Source of the DNA: an uncultured Roseibium sp.
GTDB taxonomy: Bacteria; Pseudomonadota; Alphaproteobacteria; Rhizobiales; Stappiaceae
NCBI RefSeq assembly: GCF_947496995.1
Contig: NZ_CANMFD010000001.1
Span: 124,001 to 188,000, forward strand
Direction: 5' to 3'
DNA length: 64,000 nucleotides
The notes under the pieces were generated by a model. The model saw only the letters and a program-made list of their open reading frames with translations. It had not been told where the DNA came from and did not search any database. Shown here one piece after another: positions 1 to 10,283 of the stretch. Position numbers and translations under genes: made by a program. Positions within the stretch are counted from its first letter, which is position 1. Each line of letters begins with the position of its first letter.

Positions 1-857
1 TGCCGGAAGTCCTTGTAGTCCTTGAGAGACCGGATCGAGCGGCCTTCATCGATGCCGGCAAGGTCGAGAATGACGGCATTGGCGATGGTCATCGGCACGA
101 CGAGGGACTGGGATTCGCCTGCCGCGCCGCGCGCGGCGCTGATGTGATGGAGCGGTGCAGGGTCGAAGCGGGCGGCATGGATATCCGTCAGCGCCAGCCT
201 CTTCGCGCCGCGCTCGGCGGCAATCCTGTTGACGTCCTGGATCATCTGCACCGGCCGCCGGAAAGCGAGCAGCCAGACCGCGTCTTCGCTCGTCATCGTG
301 TGGATTGTCTCGGCGAACTGGTGCATCCGCTCGCCCAGATCGATGGCGTCATATCCGGAGCGCTGAAGCCGAAGGGAAATCAGCGACGACAGGCTCGCCG
401 CATGGCCACGGCCGAGAACGTAAATCCGCCGGCTGTCGCGCAGGGTTTCCGAAAAGCGTCTGATATCTGCATCCGAAACCGTGTTGCGGAGGACGTCCAG
501 GGCGGTAATTTCGCTGTCGATGACGGAGGACAGAACCTGGCCTTCTTCCGCCCGCACCAGCCGGGCCGCCATTCGGGCGGCCGGGTTCTCGAAATCGGCG
601 TCGCCTTCGACCAGATTGGCCTTGAGGAAAGTCCGGAACTCCGGATAGCCGTCAAACCCCAGGCGCCTGGCCAGCCTGACGGCGGAGGCAGGGTGGACGC
701 CGGCGCGAGACGAGACTTCGGTGCCGTTTTCCAGAACAGCCCGGAAGGGATCCTGGATCAGCACGTCCAGCAGGCGCGTGTCGGAACCGGTGAGTTTCGA
801 CGCGTTTCTGGTGATCAGATCGCTCAGGAAGCCCGAAGGCGGAATCTGTTTTGTCAT
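1..857 (-). CDS. MurR/RpiR family transcriptional regulator with SIS domain (partial, runs off left edge)
   Basis: Minus-strand reading from ATG at 857: MTKQIPPSGFLSDLITRNASKL...VSSRAGVHPASAVRLARRLGFDGYPEFRTFLKANL...IYVLGRGHAASLSSLISLRLQRSGYDAIDL; HTH_6 and SIS-like segments. Not listed as one ORF in the track because it is open at the edge. Confidence 0.8.
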   Translation of the reverse strand, partial: MTKQIPPSGFLSDLITRNASKLTGSDTRLLDVLIQDPFRAVLENGTEVSSRAGVHPASAVRLARRLGFDGYPEFRTFLKANLVEGDADFENPAARMAARLVRAEEGQVLSSVIDSEITALDVLRNTVSDADIRRFSETLRDSRRIYVLGRGHAASLSSLISLRLQRSGYDAIDLGERMHQFAETIHTMTSEDAVWLLAFRRPVQMIQDVNRIAAERGAKRLALTDIHAARFDPAPLHHISAARGAAGESQSLVVPMTIANAVILDLAGIDEGRSIRSLKDYKDFR

Positions 858-938
858 GCGCGAACGCTAGCGCTGCAATTTGAATTGCAGAAAACAGAAC
901 GATGAAATTTTTATTACAGTCGGTTCGCCCGAACCGGA

Positions 939-2231
939 TCAGGACTCGTTCGGAGCGTATCCGGCGGGATCGACGGACACCGGACGTCCGGGGAGGTCCA
1001 GACGGGCCATCCGCGCCGCTGTCGAGGCGATCACCTTGCCGCCCTTGACCACCTTGAGCCGTGTCGCCTTCAGCCGGATCGCCTCGATCGTGTCGCGCGC
1101 CTGCAGCAGCACGAAATCCGCCTTGCAGCCGGTCTGAAGCCCGTAGCCTTCCAGCCCCATTGCCTTTGCGGGATGGCTGGTGACGCACTCGAAGCAATAG
1201 CGGATGTCGTCGCGGCTGGTCATCTGGGCAACATGCAGCCCCATGCTGGCGACTTCCAGCATGTCGCCGGAGCCCATGGAATACCAGGGATCCATCACGC
1301 AATCATGACCGAAGGCGACATTGACGCCATGGGACCTTAACTCGGGCACGCGGGTCTGGCCGCGCCGTTTCGGATAGCTGTCGTGCCGGCCCTGCAACGT
1401 GATGTTGATCAGCGGATTGGCAATCGCGTGAATTTCCGCCTCGGCAATCAGCGGCAGCAGCTTGGAAACATAATAGTTGTCCATGGAGTGCATCGAGGTC
1501 AGATGCGAGCCGGCCACACGGCCGTGAAGACCCAGTCGCTGGGTCTCGTAAGCCAGCGACTCGATGTGCCGCGACATCGGATCGTCGGTCTCGTCGCAGT
1601 GCATGTCCACCATCAGGCCGCGTTCGGCCGCGATCTCGCAGAGCCTTGCGACGGAGCGGGCGCCATCCTGCATGGTGCGTTCGAAATGCGGAATGCCCCC
1701 GACGATGTCGACGCCCATGTCGAGCGCGGTGAGGAGGTTCTTCTCCGCGTTCGGCGAGCGGAAGAGCCCGTCCTGAGGGAAGGCGACGAGTTGAAGGTCG
1801 ATATAGTCCCTGACCTTGTCCCGGACTTCCAGCAGTCCCTTGACGCCCGTCAGCCGGTCATCGCAGACGTCCACATGCGTGCGGATCGCCAGCAGGCCCT
1901 GGGAAACGGCAAGGTCGCAGTATTTCAGGGCGCGTTCGACCACTGCCTCGACCGTCAGGATCTCCTTCAGCTCGCCCCACAGCGCGATGCCTTCCAGCAG
2001 CGTGCCGCTGCGGTTCATTCTCGGCAGGCCGAGGGACAGGGTCGCGTCCATATGGAAGTGACTGTCGACGAAGGGTGGCGTCACCAGCAGGCCGCCTGCA
2101 TCGATCGTCTCTTTCGCTTCGGCCGTGATGTCTTGTTCAACGGCGGCAATGACACCATTCCGGCAGGCGATGTCGACCCCGGTGCGGCCGTCCGGCAGGT
2201 TGGCGTTCCTGACGAGAAGATCAAAACTCAT
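939..2231 (-). CDS. Amidohydrolase family protein, cytosine deaminase-like
   Basis: MSFDLLVRNANLPDG...; metal-binding motifs VDSHFHMDA, DMHCDETDD, FGHDCVMDPW. True start inside the 781-aa ORF of the track. Confidence 0.85.
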   Translation of the reverse strand: MSFDLLVRNANLPDGRTGVDIACRNGVIAAVEQDITAEAKETIDAGGLLVTPPFVDSHFHMDATLSLGLPRMNRSGTLLEGIALWGELKEILTVEAVVERALKYCDLAVSQGLLAIRTHVDVCDDRLTGVKGLLEVRDKVRDYIDLQLVAFPQDGLFRSPNAEKNLLTALDMGVDIVGGIPHFERTMQDGARSVARLCEIAAERGLMVDMHCDETDDPMSRHIESLAYETQRLGLHGRVAGSHLTSMHSMDNYYVSKLLPLIAEAEIHAIANPLINITLQGRHDSYPKRRGQTRVPELRSHGVNVAFGHDCVMDPWYSMGSGDMLEVASMGLHVAQMTSRDDIRYCFECVTSHPAKAMGLEGYGLQTGCKADFVLLQARDTIEAIRLKATRLKVVKGGKVIASTAARMARLDLPGRPVSVDPAGYAPNES

Positions 2232-2245
2232 CGGCGGCGGTCCTC

Positions 2246-3190
2246 TCAGCGTTGACCTTTGAAATAGGGAACAAGCAGCGCGCGCGGATAGTCGGCACGG
2301 CGTGCGACGACAATCAGCGCTGCGATGGACAGTATATACGGCATCATCAGGAACACCTGTCCGGGAATGAAGCTGCCGACTTCCGTCTGCAAGCGCACCT
2401 GAAAGGCGTCGAAAGCTCCGAAAAGCAGGGCTCCGAGCAGGGCCTTGCCAGGCCGCCAGGAGGCGAACACCGTCAGCGCGATGCAGATCCAGCCCCGGCC
2501 GTTGACCATGCCGAAGAAAAAGGCGTCGAAGGCGGACATGGTCAGGAAGGCGCCGCCGAGCGCCATGATCGCCGAACCGGCGACGATGGCTCCCATCCGC
2601 AGACCGTAGACCGACAGGCCCTGGGATTCGACCGCCGCCGGATTGTCGCCAACCGCCTGAATGGCGAGCCCCAGCGGGGTCCGGTAGAGCACATATGCCG
2701 TCGCGGCGACGAGGAACAGCGCAAGGAAGGTCAGCGGCGTCTGCTGAAACAGGGCCGGGCCGAGAAACGGCAGATCGGACAGGACCGGAATGTCGAGGGA
2801 CTGAAAGGCCTCGATCCGCGGCGGCGAGGAGACGTCCGGCAGGGCCGTTCGGTAGATAAAATAACTCAGCGACGTCGCGAACAGCGTCACGCCGATGCCT
2901 GAAACATGCTGCGACAGGCCGAGCGGCACGGTCAGCACTGCGTGGATGAGACCGAAGAACCCGCCGGCCAGGGCGGCAACCAGCACACCGCCCCACAGAC
3001 CGGCTCCGAGCCAGACGGCCATCCAGCCGGCCATGGCGCCTGCAGTGAAGATGCCTTCGATGCCGAGGTTGAGCACACCGGCTCGCTCGCAGATCAGGGC
3101 TCCGATGACGCCGAAGATCAGCGGTGTCGCGATGCGGATCGCGGCGGCCCAGAAACTGGCCGACATGAAAATTTCCAGAATGTCGCTCAT
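2246..3190 (-). CDS. ABC transporter permease (BMP/nucleoside-type, BPD_transp_2)
   Basis: MSDILEIFMSASFWAAAIRIATPLIFGVIGALICERAGVLNLGIEGIFTAGAM; adjacent to BMP and ATPase genes. Confidence 0.85.
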   Translation of the reverse strand: MSDILEIFMSASFWAAAIRIATPLIFGVIGALICERAGVLNLGIEGIFTAGAMAGWMAVWLGAGLWGGVLVAALAGGFFGLIHAVLTVPLGLSQHVSGIGVTLFATSLSYFIYRTALPDVSSPPRIEAFQSLDIPVLSDLPFLGPALFQQTPLTFLALFLVAATAYVLYRTPLGLAIQAVGDNPAAVESQGLSVYGLRMGAIVAGSAIMALGGAFLTMSAFDAFFFGMVNGRGWICIALTVFASWRPGKALLGALLFGAFDAFQVRLQTEVGSFIPGQVFLMMPYILSIAALIVVARRADYPRALLVPYFKGQR

Positions 3191-4269
3191 TTCGCGGTCT
3201 CCTGGGCTGGACTGCTGGTGGAAAGCCGGATCCTGAACCGCAGGAACAGTCCGGACACGAGCACACAGAGCAGCGATATGGCAACGATCAGGTCGGCGAG
3301 GTAATTGGAAACCCCGGTGGCCCGAGACATGGAATCCGCACCGACGAAAATGCTGGCGATGAAGAGCGCGGCGAACACGACACCGATGGGCGACAGTCCG
3401 GCCAGCATGGCGACCACGATGCCCGAATAGCCGAAGCCCGGCGACAGGTCGGCGGTCAGATACCCTTTCAGACCCGCGACTTCGCCAACACCCGCCAGTC
3501 CCGCAAGCGCGCCGGAAAGCAGCCCGACGCGGATGAAGGTGGCCGTCACGGGTATGCCGGCATGCCGCGCGGCGGAGGCATTCTCGCCGACGGCGCGGAT
3601 CTCGAACCCCCACACCGTGCGTTTCAGCAGGAAATACACCCCGAGCGAAGCCGCAAGCGCGATGATAAGACCCCAGTGGATTCTCATCCGGTCCATCAGT
3701 TTCGGCAGGGCCGCTTCATCGAGGATCGGCTCCGACTGCGGCCAGCCCATGCCCATCGGGTCCTGCATCGGCCCTTCGAGCATCATCTGCACGAAAAGCA
3801 GAATGACGAAATTCAGCAGCAGCGTCGTCACCACCTCATCCACGCCAAGGCGGGTTTTCAGCAATGTCGGCACCAGCATCACCAGACCGCCGGCAAGGGC
3901 GCCGGCCAGAATGACCGCCGGAATCAAAACGAACGAGGGGCCCGAAATCAGGCCGGTCCCTATAGCGACCGCCGCCAGGGCACCGGCGTAAAGCTGCCCC
4001 TCCGCGCCGATGTTCCAGAGTTTGGCGCGAAACGCCACAGCGGCGGCCAGCCCGGTCAGGATGAGCGGCGCTGCCCGGGTCAGCATTTCCGTGAAGGCGA
4101 ACATCGATCCCCAGGCGCCCTTGACCATCAGCCCGTAGGCGTCGAAGACGGAGAGCCCGGCGAAAAGCATCGGGATGGCCGCAAGAACGAGGGCGGCAAG
4201 GGCGGCGGTTACCGAAACGCCGATCATCCTGGAAACGGCGACCGGGCCTCTGGGTTCGAAACGGATCAT
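3187..4269 (-). CDS. ABC transporter permease (BMP/nucleoside-type)
   Basis: 360 aa, multi-TM, ...LWNIGAEGQLYAGALAAVAIG...; 4-bp overlap with neighbouring permease. Confidence 0.85.
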   Translation of the reverse strand: MIRFEPRGPVAVSRMIGVSVTAALAALVLAAIPMLFAGLSVFDAYGLMVKGAWGSMFAFTEMLTRAAPLILTGLAAAVAFRAKLWNIGAEGQLYAGALAAVAIGTGLISGPSFVLIPAVILAGALAGGLVMLVPTLLKTRLGVDEVVTTLLLNFVILLFVQMMLEGPMQDPMGMGWPQSEPILDEAALPKLMDRMRIHWGLIIALAASLGVYFLLKRTVWGFEIRAVGENASAARHAGIPVTATFIRVGLLSGALAGLAGVGEVAGLKGYLTADLSPGFGYSGIVVAMLAGLSPIGVVFAALFIASIFVGADSMSRATGVSNYLADLIVAISLLCVLVSGLFLRFRIRLSTSSPAQETAK

Positions 4270-5813
4270 TCGGCAGCTTCCATGGTATGTCCGGCCATTC
4301 TGAGCCCGAGTGTGCCCCTGTCGAGGGTTTCTGTCGGCTCGGCGGCGGACAGATGTCCGCGGTGGATGACGGCGATCCGGTCGGAAAGCCGCATCAGTTC
4401 GTCCAGATCTTCGGAAATGAGAAGAACGCCTGCGCCGCGGGCGCGCGCGTCCAGCAGGCGTCTGTAGACTTCCGATGTCGCCCCGACATCGAGACCCCGC
4501 GAAGGCTGGGCGGCCAGAACGACCTTCGGCTCGCCCTCAAGAGTTCGGGCCAGAACGATTTTCTGGATATTGCCGCCCGAGAGCAGCCGCGCCGGGCTGT
4601 CTTCCCCCTGGCAGCGGATGTCATAGGCGTCGATCAGGGCTTTCGCCTTGTCGCGCATGGCGGCGAAACGCAGCAGTCCGAAGCGCTGGCTTTCCGGCTT
4701 GCGGATGGCTTCGATGGCGAGGTTCTCGGAAACGGTCATGGCCCCGACGATACCGTCACGGTGCCGGTCTTCCGGTATCCGCGCCAGACCCGCATCGATC
4801 ATCGTGCGGGCATTGGCATGCGTCAACGCACGATCCCCCAGCCTCATGCTGCCGGCAAAGGGCGTTTCAAGGCCCGAGATGACCCGCGCCAGCATGGTCT
4901 GGCCGTTGCCCGACACGCCGGCAATACCAAGGATCTCGCCGGACTTGAGCTCCAGATTGACGTCTCGTATCGATTCACGGCTCTCGCCGGCCGACACGCC
5001 CGTCAGGACGAAAAGAGTATCTCCCGGTGTACCTGCACCGCGCACGGTCTCGCTCACTTCGTGCCCGACCATCAGCTCCGCCAGTTGGCGCTGATCGCAT
5101 TGAGATGTCGGCAGGTCGGCCACCTTGGCGCCGCCCCGCAGCACCGCGATGCGGTGGGACGCAGCCATCACTTCCGCCAGCTTGTGCGAGATGAAGACGA
5201 TCCCGAGACCCGCAGCCGCGAGCTTTTTCAATATGGCGAACAGCGTGTCCGATTCCTGCGGGGTCAGCACTGCCGTGGGTTCGTCGAGCACAAGCACCCG
5301 GGCGTCCCGGTAAAGGGCTTTCAGGATCTCGACCCGCTGCTTTTCGCCGACCGAAAGCTGCGAGACACGCATGTCCAGTCCGACGGTCAGGCCGGAGCGG
5401 GTCATCAGGTCTGCCAGCTTTCTGCGCGCCGGTGCGCGGGCGGATTTCAGCGCCGAGAGTTTTTCCGTGCCGAGCAGGATATTGTCGAGAACGCTGAGGT
5501 TTTCCGCCAGCGTGAAATGCTGGTGCACCATGCCGATTCCGGCATCCAGCGCTGCATGTGGCGATCCCGGTTCCAGTTGCGCCAGCTCAGCGCCATCTCG
5601 CGATACCAGCACCGCCCCCTCATCGGCAACATAATGGCCGAAGAGAATGTTCATCAGGGTGGTTTTCCCGGCGCCGTTTTCTCCCAGCAAGGCCAGGATT
5701 TCACCTTGCCTGAGGTCCAGGCAGACGCTGTCGTTGGCTGTCAGAGCGCCAAAGCGTTTGGTGATGCCGTCCAGTCTCAACAGGACCGGGGCGTCCTTTG
5801 CAGGGCGCGCCAT
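4266..5813 (-). CDS. ABC transporter ATP-binding protein, duplicated ATPase (nucleoside/BMP type)
   Basis: MARPAKDAPVLLRLDGITKRFGALTANDSV; Walker A LLGENGAGKTTLMN, LSVGEKQRVEILKAL, second domain LLSGGNIQKIVLARTL. Confidence 0.88.
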   Translation of the reverse strand: MARPAKDAPVLLRLDGITKRFGALTANDSVCLDLRQGEILALLGENGAGKTTLMNILFGHYVADEGAVLVSRDGAELAQLEPGSPHAALDAGIGMVHQHFTLAENLSVLDNILLGTEKLSALKSARAPARRKLADLMTRSGLTVGLDMRVSQLSVGEKQRVEILKALYRDARVLVLDEPTAVLTPQESDTLFAILKKLAAAGLGIVFISHKLAEVMAASHRIAVLRGGAKVADLPTSQCDQRQLAELMVGHEVSETVRGAGTPGDTLFVLTGVSAGESRESIRDVNLELKSGEILGIAGVSGNGQTMLARVISGLETPFAGSMRLGDRALTHANARTMIDAGLARIPEDRHRDGIVGAMTVSENLAIEAIRKPESQRFGLLRFAAMRDKAKALIDAYDIRCQGEDSPARLLSGGNIQKIVLARTLEGEPKVVLAAQPSRGLDVGATSEVYRRLLDARARGAGVLLISEDLDELMRLSDRIAVIHRGHLSAAEPTETLDRGTLGLRMAGHTMEAAE

Positions 5814-5916
5814 GCGAACCTCCGGGAGGAATTTGAATTCAGTTCGAAAATCAGGTCGGGTCCGAAAAGGCACGCCGGCGGCCGATGTGCCGCCGGCGTG
5901 CAATTATATCGGCCGC

Positions 5917-6924
5917 TTACATGGTCGATTTCGGTTCGCTGTCGTTCACGTTGACGCGGAACAGACCGTCGTTGATTTCCGCTTCCTTGGCTTTTGCAGC
6001 TTCCACTGCATCGGCCGGCGCCAGGCTTTCATCGACGATGAAGCTGCCGCCGCCATAGGACATGAAGCTGTAGGGGCCGTAGTCGGCCGGCTCGAATTCC
6101 TCGGAGACCACCGCGTCGAGAGCGCGGTCGATAGTCGGTTCCATGTGCCACAAGGCCGAAGACAGAATGGTGCCCGGATAGTCGCCCGATGTATCGATGA
6201 CGTTGCCGATGGCCAGAATGCCCTTTTCCTTCGCGGCGTCGGAAACACCGAAGCGCTCGGCGTAGAGAATGTCCGCACCCTTGTCGATCATGGCGAAGGC
6301 GGATTCCTTGGCCTTCGGCGGGTCGTACCAGGAGTTGATGAAGGTCACGAGGAACTTCACGTCCGGGTTCACGGAGGTCGCGCCTTCCATGAAGGCGTTC
6401 ATGAGCCGGTTGACTTCCGGAATGGCGTAGCCGCCGACCATGCCGATGATGTTGGATTTGGTCGTCGCACCCGCGATCATGCCGGACAGATAGCTCGGCT
6501 CATGGATCCAGTTGTCGAAGACGGCGAAATTCGGCTGTGCCGGACCGAAGGACGAGCCCATCAGGAAGGCTGTCTCGGGATATTCCGCGGCAACCTTGCG
6601 CGCGGCGCGCTCCACGGCGAAAGCCTCGCCGACGACCAGGTCCATGCCCTGCTCGGCGTATTCGCGCATCACGCGTTCATAGTCGGTGTTGGCGACGTTT
6701 TCGGAGAAGGTGTAGGTGATGTCGCCACGTTCCTGTGCCGCCTTGAGCGCCTTGTCGATACGGCTTACCCATTGCTGCTCGACCGGAACGGTATAGATCG
6801 CTGCGACCTTGATCGGGTCTGCCGCGCTTGCAGGCGACAATGACAGGCCCATGGTGACTGAAACGGCCAGGGCGGCCGACAACAAGGCCCGTCGGGCCCT
6901 GGAAAAAGATTTTGATGTGAGCAT
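5917..6924 (-). CDS. BMP family ABC transporter substrate-binding protein
   Basis: Signal peptide MLTSKSFSRARRALLSAALAVSVTMGLSLSPASAADPIK; YTVPVEQQWVSRIDKALKAA, PnrA/Bmp-like body. Confidence 0.87.
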   Translation of the reverse strand: MLTSKSFSRARRALLSAALAVSVTMGLSLSPASAADPIKVAAIYTVPVEQQWVSRIDKALKAAQERGDITYTFSENVANTDYERVMREYAEQGMDLVVGEAFAVERAARKVAAEYPETAFLMGSSFGPAQPNFAVFDNWIHEPSYLSGMIAGATTKSNIIGMVGGYAIPEVNRLMNAFMEGATSVNPDVKFLVTFINSWYDPPKAKESAFAMIDKGADILYAERFGVSDAAKEKGILAIGNVIDTSGDYPGTILSSALWHMEPTIDRALDAVVSEEFEPADYGPYSFMSYGGGSFIVDESLAPADAVEAAKAKEAEINDGLFRVNVNDSEPKSTM

Positions 6925-7229
6925 CTGGATCCCCTGGAAGGTATTTTTTTACCAAGGCAGATGATCACAAAATACGCATGCTCACAAGTTATGCAGGCTC
7001 TGAAAATAAAATAATTGATCAGATGGACAAAATAATACCGCTCTCCGATCCCTTTCCCGCGGTTGGAAGCGCGGGTGTGGCCGGTCTGTCGGTATCAGGC
7101 CAGTCGCGGGCGGTGCGGGGCCGCCGGAGGCCTTGATTCCATGCTAGGATGTGACCTTGTAATGGTTCCGCAAAGTCCACTGCGGGACGTCCCTCGGAAA
7201 AGGTGGCCTTGCCACATCATGCACCGCTG

Positions 7230-8138
7230 ATGATCGACAAGCTTGAAATGTTCATGGCTCTTGCCCGGGAACGGCATTTCGGCCGCGCCGCTGAAGATTG
7301 CGGCGTGACCCAGCCGACGCTTTCGGCCGCGATCAAGCAGCTTGAGGAGCAACTGGGTGCGTTGCTGGTCCTGCGCGGCTCGCGGTTTCAGGGCCTGACC
7401 CCGGAAGGCGAGCGGGTTCTGGAATGGGCCCGCCGGCTTGTCTCCGACGCCCGCACCATGCAGCAGGAGCTGAAGACGGTCCGCGACGGTCTGAGCGGCC
7501 ATCTGCGCATCGCAAGCATCCCGACGGCGCTTTCCTACGTCCCGGAGCTGACGACGCCGTTTGTCGACCAGAATCCGGGCGTGACCTTTTCCGTCTTGTC
7601 GCGTTCTTCCATCGAGATCCTGTCCCTGCTGGAGAATCTGGAGATCGATGTCGGCGTGACCTATCTCGGCAACGAGCCCGTCGGAAAAGTCATCCAGGTT
7701 CCGCTCTACCGGGAAACCTATTGTCTGGTGACCACCGAAGGCGCGCCGCTTGCCGACCACAAACGGGTCACCTGGAGTGAAGTCAGCCGCATTCCTCTGT
7801 GCCTGCTGACCGGGGACATGCAGAACCGGCGGATCGTCGATGGCATTCTCGCCGAGGCAGGCACTGAAGCCGCGCCCGCACTGGAATCGGATTCCATCGT
7901 TACCCTGATCGCCCACGTGCGCACAGGCCGCTGGGCCTCCATCGTACCCAGAAGTCTGGCGGAAACCTTCGCGTCCGAAACACTCAGAACCATTCCGATC
8001 GCCAAGCCGGACGCGGGCACGATGGTCGGTCTTGTGACGACCCACCGTGAGCCCCATGCGCCCCTGATAGCCGCCTTCCTGCGCCTGGTCAGAGGGACGG
8101 AGGACGCTCAAAAAGAGAAGCTGGAAGAACGTCGATAG
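7230..8138 (+). CDS. LysR family transcriptional regulator (adjacent to fds operon)
   Basis: MIDKLEMFMALARERHFGRAAEDCGVTQPTLSAAIKQLEEQLGALLV, LysR HTH. Confidence 0.88.
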   Translation: MIDKLEMFMALARERHFGRAAEDCGVTQPTLSAAIKQLEEQLGALLVLRGSRFQGLTPEGERVLEWARRLVSDARTMQQELKTVRDGLSGHLRIASIPTALSYVPELTTPFVDQNPGVTFSVLSRSSIEILSLLENLEIDVGVTYLGNEPVGKVIQVPLYRETYCLVTTEGAPLADHKRVTWSEVSRIPLCLLTGDMQNRRIVDGILAEAGTEAAPALESDSIVTLIAHVRTGRWASIVPRSLAETFASETLRTIPIAKPDAGTMVGLVTTHREPHAPLIAAFLRLVRGTEDAQKEKLEERR

Positions 8139-8231
8139 AAATGTGCAATCGCACAACGGAACGGCGATATTGATCGCGGCAAGCACAGTGTGACATCGTG
8201 AAATGTCATGCGCGAGCGAGGGAGAGACGGC

Positions 8232-8711
8232 ATGGAATTGCAAGTGCCGGAAGCGGACGTTGCAAACCGGGCGGCTGCCATTGCCGACAGGCATTTGCTG
8301 GAGGAAGGTCCGCTTCTGCCGATACTGCATGACGTCCAGAGGGACTTCGGGTGCGTGCCGGACACCGCGTTGCGCGTCATTGCCGACAAGCTGAACCTCA
8401 GCCGGGCCGAAGTGCACGGTGTCATGAGTTTCTACCACGATTTCCGGCAGGAGCCGGCGGGCCGGCATGTTCTGAAGATCTGCCGCGCCGAAGCCTGCCA
8501 GTCTGTCGGCGGCGAGGCCCTTGCGGAGGGCGTCCGCGAGGCGCTCGGGATCGACTGGCATGAGACCACGCCCGACGGCAGGATCACGCTGGAACCGGTC
8601 TATTGCCTCGGCCTTTGTTCCTGCGCGCCGGCAGCCATGTTCGACGACGAACTTCACGGCCGTCTGGATAAGGCGGCGCTCGCCGATATCGTGATGGAGG
8701 CAGGCCGATGA
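8232..8711 (+). CDS. fdsG: NAD-dependent formate dehydrogenase gamma subunit (NuoE-like)
   Basis: NuoE-like Cys pattern CRAEACQSVGG...YCLGLCSCAPAAMFDDELHG; first gene of fds operon. Confidence 0.9.
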   Translation: MELQVPEADVANRAAAIADRHLLEEGPLLPILHDVQRDFGCVPDTALRVIADKLNLSRAEVHGVMSFYHDFRQEPAGRHVLKICRAEACQSVGGEALAEGVREALGIDWHETTPDGRITLEPVYCLGLCSCAPAAMFDDELHGRLDKAALADIVMEAGR

Positions 8712-10279
8712 CGCCGGTGATTTACGTCCCGTGCGATGCGGCGGCCTTGGCCGTCGGAGCGAATCGCGTCGTCGAAGCAATTGCCTCGGAACTTTCCGCC
8801 CGCGGCATCACGGCGGAACTGGTCCGCAACGGCTCGCGCGGCCTGCATTGGCTCGAGCCGATGGTCGAGGTCCGCTTTGGTGACCGCCGCGTTGCCTATG
8901 GCCCCGTCAGGCCAGCCGATGTGCCCGGACTGTTCGACGCCGGCTTTCTGGAAGGCGGCGCGCATCCGCTGTTCCATGGCGACACCGAAGAGATCCCGTT
9001 TCTGAAAAACCAGACCCGGCTCACTTTCGCGCGCTGCGGTCTCACCGATCCTTTGTCCCTCGACGACTACGGTAGCAACGGCGGGCTGATCGGGTTGCGG
9101 AACGCGCTCGCCATGCAGCCGGCCGAAATTGTGCAGCAGGTCACCGACAGCGGTCTGCGCGGGCGTGGCGGGGCAGGCTTTCCCACCGGCATCAAGTGGA
9201 ACACCGTGCTCAAGGCGCCGGGAGCGCGCAAATACATCGTCTGCAACGCCGATGAGGGCGACAGCGGCACGTTTGCCGATCGCATGATCATGGAAGGCGA
9301 TCCGTTCGTGCTGATCGAAGGCATGACGATCGCCGGCATCGCCAGCGGTGCCAGCAAGGGGTACCTCTACACCCGTTCCGAATACCCGCACGCCATCGAG
9401 ACCATGCAGGCGGCCATCGGGATCGCCCGCAAGGCGGGAATTCTCGGTCAATCCGTTCTTGGATCGAATTATGCCTTCGACATGGACGTGCGCGTCGGTG
9501 CCGGGGCTTATGTCTGCGGCGAAGAGACCTCGCTCCTCAACAGCCTGGAGGGCAAGCGCGGCGTCGTGCGGGCAAAACCGCCGCTTCCCGCCCTTGAAGG
9601 ACTGTTCGGCTGCCCGACCGTGGTCAACAACGTTCTGTCATTAGCCTCCGTTCCGGTGATCATGGACCGGGGCGCGGATTTTTACCGGGACTTCGGCACC
9701 GGCCGCTCGCACGGCACCATGCCGATCCAGCTTGCCGGAAATATCCGGCACGGCGGTCTTTACGAGGCTGCCTTCGGCATCACGCTCGGCGAACTCGTCA
9801 ACGATATCGGCGGCGGCACCTTGAGCGGGCGTCCCGTCAAGGCGGTGCAGGTCGGCGGGCCGCTGGGTGCCTATTTCCCACCGGAGCTGTTCGACACCCC
9901 CTTCGACTACGAGGCTTTCGCCGCGCAGGATGGCCTCATCGGCCATGCGGGCGTTGTCGTCTTCGACGATACCGCCGACATGCTCAGCCAGGCGCGCTTC
10001 GCCATGGAGTTCTGTGCCATAGAGAGCTGCGGCAAGTGCACACCCTGCCGCATCGGCGCTGTCAGGGGTGTCGAGGTCGTCGACAGGATCGCGCATGGCG
10101 ACAGGCCGGAAGAGCAGATCGATCTTCTCAAGGATCTCTGCAACACGATGAAACTGGGGTCGCTCTGCGCGCTGGGCGGCTTCACGCCCTATCCGGTCAT
10201 GAGCGCGCTGACCCATTTCCCGCAGGACTTCACCCCCAAACCCGACACCCTGAAGCCTCTGGCTGAGGCGGCGGAGTAG
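8708..10279 (+). CDS. fdsB: NAD-dependent formate dehydrogenase beta subunit (NuoF-like)
   Basis: GLRGRGGAGFPTGIKW, CNADEGDSGTFADR, GAGAYVCGEETSLLNSLEG, ESCGKCTPCRIG. Confidence 0.93.
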   Translation: MTPVIYVPCDAAALAVGANRVVEAIASELSARGITAELVRNGSRGLHWLEPMVEVRFGDRRVAYGPVRPADVPGLFDAGFLEGGAHPLFHGDTEEIPFLKNQTRLTFARCGLTDPLSLDDYGSNGGLIGLRNALAMQPAEIVQQVTDSGLRGRGGAGFPTGIKWNTVLKAPGARKYIVCNADEGDSGTFADRMIMEGDPFVLIEGMTIAGIASGASKGYLYTRSEYPHAIETMQAAIGIARKAGILGQSVLGSNYAFDMDVRVGAGAYVCGEETSLLNSLEGKRGVVRAKPPLPALEGLFGCPTVVNNVLSLASVPVIMDRGADFYRDFGTGRSHGTMPIQLAGNIRHGGLYEAAFGITLGELVNDIGGGTLSGRPVKAVQVGGPLGAYFPPELFDTPFDYEAFAAQDGLIGHAGVVVFDDTADMLSQARFAMEFCAIESCGKCTPCRIGAVRGVEVVDRIAHGDRPEEQIDLLKDLCNTMKLGSLCALGGFTPYPVMSALTHFPQDFTPKPDTLKPLAEAAE

Positions 10280-10283
10280 CGAC

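Noticed and set aside
2232-3284. N-terminal part of the 781-aa ORF (939..3284 minus) as a permease-deaminase fusion
   Set aside because: The upstream portion is an out-of-frame read of the permease gene; the deaminase has its own ATG at 2231.
4287-5954. 555-aa plus-strand ORF opposite the ABC ATPase
   Set aside because: Antisense shadow of the clear ATPase with Walker motifs.
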